Positions 16,141 to 30,300 of a stretch of 64,000 nucleotides of DNA are shown here, in pieces; positions within the stretch are counted from its first letter, which is position 1; every line of letters starts with the position of its first letter. Position numbers and translations under genes: made by a program. Source of the DNA: Tachypleus tridentatus. Taxonomy: Eukaryota; Arthropoda; Merostomata; Xiphosura; Limulidae. Location of the stretch: positions 156,011,290-156,075,289 of the forward strand of contig NC_134834.1 in the NCBI RefSeq assembly GCF_004210375.1, written 5' to 3'. The notes below the pieces were generated by a model. The model worked only from the letters and a program-made list of their open reading frames with translations. It made no database searches and was not told the origin of the DNA.

Positions 16141-19100
16141 CTGAAATGAGTAATAAATAATAAATATGACTGCTAAACATAGTACATAATTAAAACCTTT
16201 ATTTAAACCTATCATTACAGGTAGCTAGGAGTCAGAGGGCATGTCATCATTGTTGTAACCTTACATCCAAAATTTTATTGAACTACTATTTTATGAATGC
16301 ATGTCTATAAACCTGGTATTAAATTGTAGATTGTAATTCATATTTTAGTATTATATCTTAGTTAACTTCTTAATTTGAATGTAAATATAAAAAAACTAAA
16401 TATCAACTTTTGTGTCACCTGGGTTTGGTCAAGTTACATTTTTTGATACAATGTCTGTAGTTTTACATTTATTATACATTCAAATTTCCAATATTGGCAA
16501 GCTAGGATATAAAACGAGAATTCCTACTTTTTCTGTTTGGTTAGATATAATTATATTTATTAAAAACCATTATATTGGCTCTGCCCACTATTTCATTTGA
16601 GAATACTTGTTTATCTATGCCTGCCTCTTTTAATGCCTGTAAATGTATAACCAATCTAAAGTTCTACATTTCTTCTATGTAATTCTGTTAGTTCTTAGTT
16701 ATAAGAGAGAAAAGCTTATATTATTGGAAAGTTAAAGTATTATGATCAATGTATCTTCCAAACCAAAATCAGATTTTTTAGATTCAAATGCAGCACAGTC
16801 GGGAATCCTGGTAAATTACGATAGAATTTTGGGGTATGAATACAGTCAGTTGTAATTTTCTGATATTCAAAAATGTGGATATAAAATTTACAAAAACTAC
16901 ATTTTTCTACATCAACATGTAAATTTCTTCAAGGTTTATGATGAGGGTTTATAAGTGCAAAAAAAAAAAAAATATTGTAAGGAAGATCATTGCTTTTGAA
17001 ATATTTTTTTTATTTACTGTTCTGTGTTTTAAGAAAGATAATTTAAATTTAAATATGTATTTGTAAATAGTAATAATACACAAACACACAATGTACGATA
17101 TCCCACATCTCACTATACCTTACAAAATATTGAAAACTACACAGTTACTGGTTAAACTGTAAGCATGATAAAATAGGAAACAGGATGTTCATGAGCACCA
17201 AATCCCAACCAACCAAGTTTATTGGATAGGATGCAACTTGTTACAGAGCTACAACATAAATATTTTCCTTCACTTTTATATGGCACTTGACAGAATTCTT
17301 GTTGTAACTAGCATACTATCAAGAAGTTGATAAAACCTACCCTACTGTATTTTCAACTTTTTGGAATTGTGCTGCAAAAGCTTATTTGATATTGACTGTG
17401 TTAAAGTACAATAATACCCAAGTAGGAATGGCTATTCATTGCCTTGTATCCAGCAGGTTTCTACTTCAGCCACTAATAGTAGATTAAACTTAGGAAATGT
17501 GTGTAAACACATCAGAAGGAATGTTCAGGAGATTTACTTTAGAACTTCATTGTTCATATTCAAACAAGGCAGACTTTTGTTTCTTCTAATTTCTAAGTCA
17601 TCTGCTAACAATAAAATAATTACAGAAAATAAGCGTGAGAAAGTACCCAAAGTACATTGAATTTTGATTAATACAAACATTACTATATATTTTGGAACCT
17701 GTAAAAAATATATATAAATGTTACAATAAAGAAAATATCAGATAAAATATAGATCTTTATTGGAAAAAAAAAAGTTTGATATTTGATTAGGAGATTTACT
17801 TTTAATTTGTTTTCACTATTTATTATTATAAAAGCAACTAAAAAAAAAACCAACAGAAACTTATTAGGTATGGTAATGAAAGAAATAAAAATATTCATGG
17901 GATATGTGTGCCAGCAGTTTGTGTGTTATGCTATTCCACATGGTAACGCAAGCTGAAAGTGCATCACTCCTGTTTTCTAACTCTTCTTCCTTATAAAAAT
18001 AATAATAATTTCATCTTAAATAAGGATGAAGAGTTAGAAAATCAGAAAGTATGTAGATGACATGATCTCTTCCTAAAAATGTAAACTTTAAATACAGATT
18101 TTAATTGAGTAGTAAACAATATTGATAAATTTAATTAAAAAAAAAGTCATTACAATATTTCCCATATAAATTTGCTTTAAGATTTTAGCTAATTTCTAAA
18201 AACTACTTTTACAAGGAAAAACACACACATATACATACACTTTCTTATGGTGTTTAAGAAAATAAAGATGGAATTAGTCATTGTATGTTATATTTGTAGC
18301 ATTACAAAGATAAGTTTTAAATATACATGAAATTATCTATAATATGGTCCTCATATTACTGTGCAAAAATAAATGTATGAAAATAAAAAAAAGTAAATAA
18401 AAATACTTTCCCTATTCATATTAAAAGAACAAAATGTAAGATTCCTAATTCCAAATGTTAAAAAAAAACAGCAGTTTAGTATTACTGAAGGATACGGCAC
18501 ATGTAGAGTGGTTGGACTATTATTGTATGCTTTTCATTTTTTAATTCTTCCTGAATATCCCAAAAGACTAGATATACAATGTGGTAAGTAATACAATTGT
18601 TTTATAAGTAATATTGTAATCATTCTTTGCCAGCTTGTATAAGGTGTTCACACCACAACAGCAGATCAGCATAGCTAAAGTTATTTTTCCAAATAAACAC
18701 CTGCATGATAAGCATCTCAAAAATCACCTACATATTCACATTAAAAATATTTCATGTCAAGCCATTTTTCAATATCAAAAAAAGCCATTATATAAAAGTG
18801 GAACATTAAAGATAAGTGAATGTATGATACCATGAAATATTATATCCAGTAGTACCTACAAAATCTCATGTTCAAAAGTAACAGTTGCAACTCACCACAC
18901 TCTTTAGATAAACATCCAAGCCTGCAACCCATACAATTTCTTGACCATCAATACTCAATCCTTCATTACCTTTTAAAACCGTTTGATACTGAGAGAAAAT
19001 AGTAAGAGGCTCAGAAGTTGCACTTGTTATCTAGAAAACAAAACAAAACACATCACTTGTGCATTATTGAAGTTTTCAAAATAATGAAGTCCAATAGCTA

Positions 19101-22100
19101 AGCAGAGAGTATCATATGCTTAAAACTAAATCACAACAATGACTTGTATTATATATGTTTTATGACAAAACCTAGTATGATCTTGCAAGCTTCCATCCAG
19201 ACTGTCTAAGCCATGTTGCTGATATAATCTAAACAGTATCTAATACAAAATCTTTAGTGTATTTTGTACCTAAATAAACAAGACATTTTCAAATCAACTT
19301 GAATTATAATTTTTTTCATTAAACTAATTAATGGCCAATTTCTTTGTCTGCAGATTGTGTTTTTAACCATAGTAAAAATTGTATGGACTTCAAAATAAAT
19401 CTTTGGTTAAACACTAATTAAAAGTGTTCTTGCTAAATGCACTTGGTTGTTCCAATTAATACAATTATCAATAAAATGTATAGTATTTCTTATGATTAAA
19501 TGTGCCATTCTTTGATATCCAATAGGATATCTGTAAAAATGCACTGATTATATTTCTACTCAGATTTAATAAAAATAACTTCAAGAAAATGTAAAATGTT
19601 TGACATTCAATGCAGAATAAATATATTCACATTTTAAGAGTTTTACTTTTGGTCTATAATGCCATTAAATTTATTACAAGCTCTTTTTCTCTGATATATA
19701 AAGGCAACTCAGATTATTAACCTGTCTTACTTTTGCTTCTAACTCAAATATGTAACCAAGCTATAAACCACACTTGAAAATAATTTTATGTTTGTAAAAC
19801 AAACTAATCCCATTTGAAACAACTTTTATTAACATTGAAAGAGGTAATGACATTATAGCAGTCTCTTACTATATTCTTAATTTAGTTTTATAAATGTTCC
19901 AAAATGTTTACATAGAGTAATCGATTCTCATGTTACAGAAATGTGATGGAGATTTCACATTTTGTCATGCAGCATATTGTTTACTAAATCTTTAATTATC
20001 CTGGCTAAAACTGATACTTTGTTTACCCATTACAAATCTTCTTAATATGCAAATGTAGTGATCTTCTATGAATTTTACACACAATATGGCATTTTGGAGC
20101 TTAGCAGTTGTACTGCTAATTTAATACTTTCAAATTGTAAACATTTTAATCACTGCATCTTCTAGTGTTTACTGGTAGAGTAACAGGGCAACAATTTGCT
20201 CACTACAAAGATATAGCCATGAAAGAAATGAGCCATCACGTTAGTACGCGAATGTTATTACATATAAACATCCAAAGTTACCCATGGCATTTCAATTAAC
20301 CACAATCAGTATCTCAAATAAGCTTGTCAGCATTTTTCTATCAAAAAAGTTGACATCTCCACATGAAGATGTATTTCTGATGGATACTTCTCTCCACATA
20401 GTAGCTATTGCTCATGCATCTGCCTTTGAGATTTTGTATATGCCACTAGCATTGAACTATCCCCCACCTAAAAAGAGTTATAATGTAAACTGCTTTAGCA
20501 TGATGCATTCCTCATACGACAATAGCCCTTCACCAACAAGAGGGTAACTTACCTTCCATGTGCAGTATATCCTCCTTAGAATTTACACTCAATATTAACT
20601 TAGACAAAAATAATCTGCACCAGTAAAAGGCAGTAAAGGTGGTGTGTAAAGAGACAGGTATTTGTTTGAAGTACATTTTTAGGTAATAAAAATTTAACTT
20701 CCAAAACAACAGTTATCTCTCCCTATACAGTAGCTGATAAAAGAAAGGCCATATGTTAGAACTTGAATGGCTCATCATTCAGCCACAACAGGCCTGAATT
20801 GACTGAGTATGAAGGGAGAATACCGCAGACAGGATATGCAATAGCTAAACTAGGGGAAAGTGATGGTACAAAGTAGGAAAGGGTGGAGATATATAAAAAA
20901 GAAAGAGAGAGGTGGAGAGTTCACATGGCTGAAAAACAAGAGTAGATCCACAAGAATGTTAGATGGGAAACATATGCGGAAAGGAAAGGCTAGAGTCAGA
21001 CAACCTCAGCCAGGTCTCCAAAGCATTAAGAACATCCGAGAAGACTTCACGGTAAAGAAAAGGAGCCAGACAAAGGCAGATGGAAGAAATGGAGAGAAAG
21101 AGCATCATGTTCTCGTAACAGAAGAACCAAGGGCAAAACAGAAAACCTAATCTTGAACAGGTATTGAAAAGGACCAACCATAGATTCATAGAAAAACTAT
21201 GACAATCATTATGTAGAGTTTCAGCAAGGAGATGAAGAGGGGAGAGGTAATGAAAGAATAAAAAGAGCAGTGGTGCCTTTCCTTGTTATCATTGGTCACG
21301 AAGTTTCAAAGTCACATGTTTGAACTGCTAAACATTTCACATTTATTTCCCGTGTTTATTTTACTGTCAATAACTAAAGTATAAACCTGCTGAGAATAAA
21401 CCAACAAATTGCCACTTGTTTTTGTAGACTATTTATATTTACATGACACCACCATAATACAATATGCATAAAAGCAAGAAAGTATGCACAAAAAAAAATA
21501 GTTGACTCAACCTCTGGTACAATGTATCATATTATATATGCCAAAAATTTATTGAAAATTTCAAAGTAATCACACTGCACTTAGAAGCAGTGAAAACATT
21601 TATGCCAACAGCAGGATGTGTAATTTATAGGCTTATGTATGTATGTATCCTACAGTGTTCACAACCTGGCTCTTTGAACTTATCAAAACTTTTATTTGGC
21701 AATTTGGTGCTGATAAAATAAACGTTGTGATTGTTTAAATATTGGTAGTGGTACTGGGGTGTTTAGAATTTAGTGGCATAGGTGTAGAAAGGTGTTATTT
21801 GAACACATGCTTATAAAATCCTATTACCCTTTTCAGCACTTATTTGTTAATCAATAAAAAAATTCAGGTTTCATTACTACCAATCAAACTTTACTGTTGC
21901 AAGCATTACATGTCAAATCTTCTTTAGGAAACATTATTACTTAGATTGGTATTTATTTAATGTTTCAGCTATACGTGTTTTCTAAAAGTTGTTTACATTC
22001 TTAAACAGTTGTACACAATCTATTCAAGAATATGAATGACTTTATATAACTGTACATTTCCTTATTTTTTTAATGTACATTGTGAGTAAATATTTGCATA

Positions 22101-25100
22101 CATTTATACAGATGAGGTTGTACAATTTTTCATTGCTTTTTTTACCATACATTATTAAACATATGGTGTCTCTAATGTTGCATCATTTGCTTTTATTTTA
22201 CCTCAGTTTAGACAGTTAAAAAAAACACAAGCTAAGTAAATCTAACTACATAGCCCTACAAAGTACAAATCTAACTGTAATACCAATATTTTGCAAACTA
22301 TACTGATATTATGGCTACCACACATTAAATGTTTATCTACATGCTTACTCATAAATGCTTAAATTTTAGTTATTTTTCTTAAAACAATAAACAATAAATG
22401 AAAAGTATGCAGAAAACAATTTGTTCTAATACTTATATGAAGTTATGGTGACAGGAATATATTTTACCCTTGTCTGCTTTTATTGCTAAGCCTTGTTATT
22501 TTTTTGAGTGGAGGGTGAATATAATTTTTGTAGACTTCCAATATACATTTAAGAAAGAAAAATATATATTACTGGACTAGTACACTCAAAACATCTGTAA
22601 CCTGCTTGGATGTATAAATAAAATATGTATGTGTAAAAACAAAACAAAACCAACAAGTCAGAGCAACAACTTGGTCATCACTATTCAATGGTCACAACAG
22701 TTATTTTATCTTTCATGCTCTTTACAAACAATTGTCAAAGTCATGCGAAGTACAACTTGTCTTTTCTATTGGTTATAAGAACACTCTTAAGAAAAGTGAG
22801 GAACTAAACAACAGGTTTGGAAAGAATTGAATATGAGGAGGCAGTCTTAACTGATTTGCTAAACTCACTGATTTTTCATCAAATCAAAATGGTTGGGGGT
22901 TCTAATTTTATATTTTAGCTTTTCAGTATCTAGAATTTAATGTTCCTAATTCATTAATCAACTGTAGACATAAAAATATATATAAACAGAGAAACAAGAC
23001 ACAAGGAGGTGTTGTGATACACACAAATTGATATTTAGCTTTTATATACGTTCCATTTTATATTAATTTAAAACGTACATAATATTAAACTTTGAAATAT
23101 AAACTGTCTTGATACCAATGTTAATATTATATATAGTAATAAAAAAGTTACTTATTAAACTTTTAAAAATACACTGCTAAAAGACTGACATGCACAGTTA
23201 GACCCCACTAATCATGAAAAGATTAAAGATAGTGTTAAACATAATAGTGAAATTGATTTTGAGTGCAAGTGCTTATGGGGATCTACTGCACAAGGAAAGT
23301 GTGTTATCCTCCTATTGGTGAAGTGCTTTTGTCACATTATGTTTACATTATGCACTAGCACAATTCTTGTTATAACATATCTTAGGTAAGAGATGGCTCA
23401 AGGCTAATGGCACATGCAAAATTTTTAAAGGCAGAAATGCAAGGAATAGCTACTGTAAGCAAATGAAGAACAGTTCATGTACAAGATTCAAATAACTTTT
23501 TATGTAAAACCTTGAAAGTAAATGGATAAGGAATTTTGAAAGTAAGCTATTAATACAAGCACTAGTTAATCTGTACTATATATACTATACCAATATATCA
23601 GCAGAATGTTCACTGTAACTTACTCTTGATACGTGAGCTTCTTTCACAGCTAAATTTGAAATTCCAGGTGGAAGTTTGAAGTCCTTGTAATTGGTAGAGA
23701 ACAGAGTACGGCCAGTTGAGGGACTTCTAACTCGGAATTCATCTGCATTCTGAATCAAAATGTGGTCAACTCCAACCTCCATACTTGGACCATTACCAAT
23801 AAGAGAAGCTGCATCCATCACATTTTTAGCCTGAATTATCACCTGAGTGAAAATGCAATAATCATTATTTCATATTATAGTAAAATATATCCCACAAATC
23901 ATGTATATTCATAAAGGTAAATTTTCAAATTTGTATGAGAGAATATTTTTCTACTAACCTTAGAGGAAAACTAATACTTATCTAAAATTAAGATCAACAA
24001 AATATGAGTTTATATTGACCTGTGATGACCGAATAAACCTTAAGGAGAGAATAATGGACTACTTTGACATTGAAGTGAAGGATGTGTTGCAAAATATTAA
24101 AATGGTTTTAAATCATTATTTCAAAAGTTTCTAATATAATTTTCTTTTCAATACTATACTGTCTTTGTATAATATATATTTTCAATCTTTTCTATCAAAA
24201 TGTGTTCATGTTGATATTTTGGAATGTGAAGACTGTTTTTAACGTGATAAACAATTTAAAACTGATGAGTCTACACAAAAAACCAAAAGAAACTTTACAA
24301 TCAGTTAGGATCAATAATGTTTATTTAGCTAAATAATTAAAGAAAATTCATTTTTACACTATTTTTATTGCAAATATCACAAATATTCTACTGTTTACTG
24401 TTAAAGTCACCTAGCTTAAAATTGAGTGGCTAAATAATTTGAACCTGCAGCCTTTTACTGTAAAATGTGCATTATGTTAATTAATGTACTCACATATAAA
24501 GACCTTAATCATAATATTTTTAGTATGAATTTCAAAAGGACTGTGTCAAGACTTGTTTTTTGCAAAAAAATATGATAACAATATAGCTTAGAATTAAAAT
24601 ATTTTAAAATGTTTAAGAAAAATAGTTACTTTTTTAGTGATATCAAAATGATGTAACAATAAGATTGACAAGATAAAGAAACCAAAAACATCCACAAGTA
24701 TTTCATATAATAACACACATTATAATAACTCAGAAAAAAAATCTCAAATTGCTAAACAATAAGACACATGCATCCCAATATAAATCTGAAGTAACAATAC
24801 TTAGTGAAAAATATTAGAAAGTTATGAAAATAATCACAAAACACATTCATGGAAATGGTCACAATCCAAAATCTAACTGTTACATAACAAATATAAAACA
24901 TTAACAGTTTAAAACAAATTAGATCTAAACTTAACATCACACAACAACTGTTACAATTAACAGAATCTTGAACCAATAGTTATGCAAAAATAATTATCAT
25001 CAAAACAATATTTATGTTGACACAACTGAACATTCACACTAGAACAGAAACATAAGAAACATCCAAAAAACAATTTAAGGTTAAAATAACTTGTAAGGAA

Positions 25101-27298
25101 CTTAAACATCACATAAGTTGAAAAAAGCAATATGCTATGAAAGAAGAAAATCCAAAAGTCGTAAGTGACAGGTGTCAAAAGTTGTTGAATATTCACAATT
25201 TATGAAACAGGAAAAAGAGTATAGCCGTAACCACTAGGACAGGTTTAACATATAAACATGAACTCCAATCACATACAGCATTCACTAATTCATATTAGAC
25301 TAGAGAAAAAAATTATATATGTTATACATCATGTTTTTTGTTTTGCTACATAGAATCCAAATACTCAGCAAGTAAATTATCATAAAACAGAACAATTTTT
25401 TTTATATTGCACATTATAATAAACTTAGAAAACACCCAAAACAATATACATTAACTTAACTTGATACTCATGTTATTCAATTTCATCATATATAACAAAA
25501 AAATGGCACAGTGTAAAGATTATAAACAAACAGTAATTAGTGTAAATATTTTATACAAATTTTAACAACAGACTTCTGAAACTTTAATAACCTTTAAAAA
25601 AAAAATCAAAACTTATTAATCATTTTAGAAAGAGTAAATTTATTTTCATGTAATTATAACAAATTGTTTAAAAAATATGAAACTTACAAACATACTGTTG
25701 GTATGAATGCACTGTGTAGTCAATATAAGAAAAAGCTATACAATGGATAGATGAAGTAAAGAAATTGTCAGTGACTACTATTCAGTTCTTCACATTATAT
25801 AGATGTATAACAGCAGTATCGAGAAAATTGTTTAAACTTGTAGTCTTAAGTTTACTATTTTATGTGCAGGAGCTTTCTTACTCTCCTACAATGAATTAAG
25901 TACAACTGAGTTTACTGACGTTTTTTCACATAAGCAACAATCTTAATTAAACCCACTCCTGATTTGATATAAAACAGATATAACTTCATTACCTTCTGGT
26001 TATTTCCAGTAAGAGTTAAATCTTCATTACCAAAACCTGCAACCACTCCATAGGCTGGAATAACCTTTCCTAGGTCTGCATGGTTTAAGAATCTAAGCAG
26101 AAGACCATGACTGATAAATTCCAAGCTTTCCATTCCATAACCAATCCTGAGGACACTCAGTAACAAGAGGGTTACCTGAAAAAAATGATAAAATTCAAAT
26201 CTATGAAAAATCATCTGTTGTTAAAGTAGAATAGATATTTATTATTATATTTTTGTTTGGAAATAGAATGTAAGCTGTAGATTTTTCAAAAGTTGTAAAT
26301 ATACATACTTCAGTTTAGTTTATCTTAATTATAACACAAAATCTTGTACAATTTACTCCATTAATAACAAAACTTTGATTTTGTTCATTACTTTTCTCTC
26401 AACCCCCACCAATATGATTTTATTACCTAATCTTCTGAAGGAAATACAAATCAAATATTATTTGGCAAGAAATCTTTTGTAATACATGTGAATTTATCAA
26501 AGCCATTATTAAACATTAAATATATTTTAATGACTGAAATGTATTTCTTCTAAATATTGTCGTCATACCACCACAGAAATGCATAAATAATATCAAGACT
26601 TTTATATCACAACAGATTTTTCCTACTCCATTCAATATATAACAAAAAGTTACATGCTGTATTTTTCAATATAAATTTAACAGCTGCCATCTTGTATGAT
26701 TAGTGTTGCTTCATTTGTGTGTGTGTGTGTGAAAATAGTGTTACTAATTACTTAAGAAAAATATATTTTAGTGGTAGAGATCTACCCAGTAGGTACTGTT
26801 TTAACTATTATGTGATAGGCACAGTAAAATACACCCAAGTTAAGTATTTATACTATAACTCTGATGCAGCATGCGTACCTTCATAAAATTAGGTAAACTT
26901 TTTAGTAAAGATTGCAAGTCTTTTGTACAAAAAAAGCAGACTTTTTAAATGAAGTACTTTTACTAAAGATTTGTTTGAGAAAATAGTCAGTTTCATTACT
27001 AGTTTGAGTGCAAAGTAATTTTCATGTTGTCGTTAAAAACTATTCTTTTGTTCCAAAAATATCATTGGTTGTGTAATATCTAAAACCTCCTAAATACATG
27101 TGAAATGTTGGTTTTTAGTAAAACTTTATATTTTGTCTGTCATTTTCTCTACCATATCTATAGGGGTTCTATAAATTTAATTGACCTTGTTGCCACCATG
27201 AAAATTTAGGAAATAAATATAAATTATGTTTTTTTAAATTCTAGAATGACCACAACACAAACACAAGTGTTTAGTCTAAAAATATTAAATCTTATAAC

Positions 27299-27333
<35 letters not shown>

Positions 27334-30300
27334 ATTATAATCAACCTTCCAGTTGTGCCTGGTTAACATTACAGAACTTGCACTGACATGGCACACATGC
27401 ATTCAAGTTACCGTGTTCAAGAATATAAAACTGACCTTTAGTCTTTACAAAATGACCTGTCTTGGCTGTGCTTTAGCAGATTTAGTAGACTAGTATTTCA
27501 TAAACTACAGTCATATTTATGTTATAGTACATACGTGTAATTTGAAGCCATGCTTCCTTCATCATACCACAAGACATACAAATATCGATATTTAGATATG
27601 CTCTTTAAATATTTACTTTTAAATTAAGAAATTAACTAATATTTAATACTAAAGTTTGAATTATAATTTACAATTTGACACCAAGCTTAGCATGACAAAT
27701 TCATAAAATAGCAGTTCAATAAAATTTTGAATGAAAGTCAGCACACTCGATGATGTGACCTTTGACTCATGACCTGTCTTGCTAGGGTTAGTGATTCTTC
27801 AAGACTGCCCCTGTATATCCATCCCAAATAAAAAGTTATACTGTTATTCTTCACAAAATTACTTAATGGATATGCTTCCAATGCTAGCAATACCAAATAT
27901 AAACCTATCACCCTGTTAATACCAAATATAAACCTATCACCCTGTTAATACCAAATATAAACCTATCACCCTGTTAATACCAAATATAAACCTATCACCC
28001 TGTTAATACCAAATATAAACCTATCACCCTGTTAAATGGAATGTAGCTCATCTTTTACAAGCCCGTAACTTAAGTCTTATTTCTGTTATAATACATACGT
28101 GTATAGATTATTACCAGTCATAAATAAGTTCTTAAACTTGTTTTTCTTAAAACATAAATCATTAAATGAATAAATTTTGTTGTTGAAGTAGAACAAAAAT
28201 CTATTGTTATTGTCTTCAGAATACAGCACAAAGAAATCAGAGGCCATTTTTTTCCCTATCATTCTCTCAGATAATCTAAAAATATATCATCCCTTACCCT
28301 TATTTTCTTTAAACAAATAAAGTAAAAGATTTTAACTTATTCCCTATAAAAAAAAAAATCCCTTCCATCTGCAAATAATACTAATAGTCCTCTTCTGAAC
28401 CACTTCTGGCAGATCATTATATCCATTCTTGGAGAAGGAGACCAAAACTTTAGAATATTCCAACTGAGGCTTAATACATCTGCAAATACACTCAAAAGTC
28501 TATTAGCTTTACTACTAGCAACAAACTACTGACTTGATGGCTTGAGTAACTTGTCCATTGTTATAACAATTTTCTTTTCTTCAGTTACTATTTTGAACAG
28601 GTTCCCACGTACATTAAATGTGTGGTCCAAATTATAACCTGGATGCACTCATTACAATTAACTTCATTTTCAAAGTATTTGTCTAACTTACTGACTGATA
28701 CAAGCCATTCTTTCATAACACTACATCCTAATTATCATCAGAAATACCCAAGAGTTTAATATCATCATTAATATTTCTATCCCTAAACCTCTTCAAATTT
28801 ACAACTTAAAGCTTGCTTTTCTTTTACTATACATATACATTTAAAACAAAAAGAGAGTATTCTTTGTTATCAACAACTACAATGTAAACTTTCAACAAAA
28901 AATAGTATAATTATTTTACCTGGTAAGCAATTTATAATATTCGATTTTCTATACTCTCAAAAAACAAATAATTTTATCAATAGACTGATCAGTTATTGTG
29001 TGAAAAAGATAAAAAGTTTAATGACTTGTACAATAGAAATATCTACTCCTCAATGTCTACTGGAATAATGTTCAACCTTTTTAGTATTTCCTTTCTTAAG
29101 TTCTGTGTTTCTTATGGAGATCTATGAACACATTTAAAATGTATAAAAAATTTACATGGAACTAAAAAACTTTTATTAGTATTATCTTGGTTTTAGCAAC
29201 TAGCAACTGTTTGCTGCTTTAGCACATTAATATAGTTTAAATAAATAAAAAAGATTGAATTTAAAAATATGGTGACAAATAGGACTTTTATATTTTAATT
29301 TTACGTATTGTTTGTAACTTACAACAACAAAAGGTCAAAATACAAGCATATGACTTAATCAAACATGGGTAACAGTCATGTAATAATTTAGATTATTAGA
29401 AACCAAATTACTCACTGCTAGGTTAGCTAGAGCAATGATAAAAAGAATCACTACTAAACAGTAAAAAAGCATGCCCTTTCTTCCTCTTAAGCCAGTCTTG
29501 TGAAGATAAGGCTCATAAATAGGGACATATCCTGCCTGGAAATTGCTGTTGTGTTGTTTATTGACATGATTTTTCAACAAAGCCTTCTCCCTCATAGACA
29601 GTGTGTTGTTGCCCTAGTAAAAGAAAAACAAACTAAAACTTCAAAAAACTGCAAAATGAAAAGCCATTTGTGCTTGCACTACAACAAATTATTTATATGC
29701 TACTTTAATACCTTGGATGAAAAAATACAAAATTTCTAGCAATTTCAGTCTTTATTTAAAATGATTATAGTATTACAAAGTGAATATTTTAACAAGTTGC
29801 TGAAAATATTTTTTTTTATTATAATTAGAAATTTCTGTAAATTGTATTATGCCACACTTTTAATTTTTTAGAATGATATTGTGTTTTGTTACTATATAAT
29901 ATTCAAACAAAAAGGTATAAATTCAACTGTAACATATGCCATCATTTTGTGAAAAATTTAAGTATAACATACTGGAAGAAAAACATTCTGATAATGTTAA
30001 AAAATTACAAACAAAACTCATGAATTCATTATTATATATTTGAATGTCAAACAAATACTGTTGGTTGAATCATATAATTAAAATTACATTCTCACATTAA
30101 AATAAAAGCAGCAGGACAGGAAAATTGTAGATACAAAGATCAAAGCAATTTAAACTGTTCTGTTGACCAATTAACTATTAATGATTTACAAAATTTTGTA
30201 ATGGAGGTGTCTCAACTGCAAACTGAAAAAATGTTATACAAAGAATGCTATCCTTCAAGTTTTCAGCTACAAAGCATAAAAAAAACAGGGTTTCTTATAC

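Larger units (their letters stand above)
26176..29415 (-). other. SGCB intron 2 (3.2 kb)
   Basis: It contains a (GT)n run near 26718-26731, a (TA)n run at 27303-27332, a 29-bp minisatellite and a CR1-like LINE fragment, each listed where relevant. Confidence 0.8.

Noticed and set aside
24752-25196. Hydrophobic minus-strand frames in SGCB intron 3
   Set aside because: Phe, Ile and Cys-rich translations are expected from AT-rich DNA; there is no conserved feature.
27891-28035. Regularly repeated 29-bp unit that could suggest a CRISPR array
   Set aside because: The units are head to tail with no spacers, and the locus is an intron of an animal gene. It is a minisatellite.
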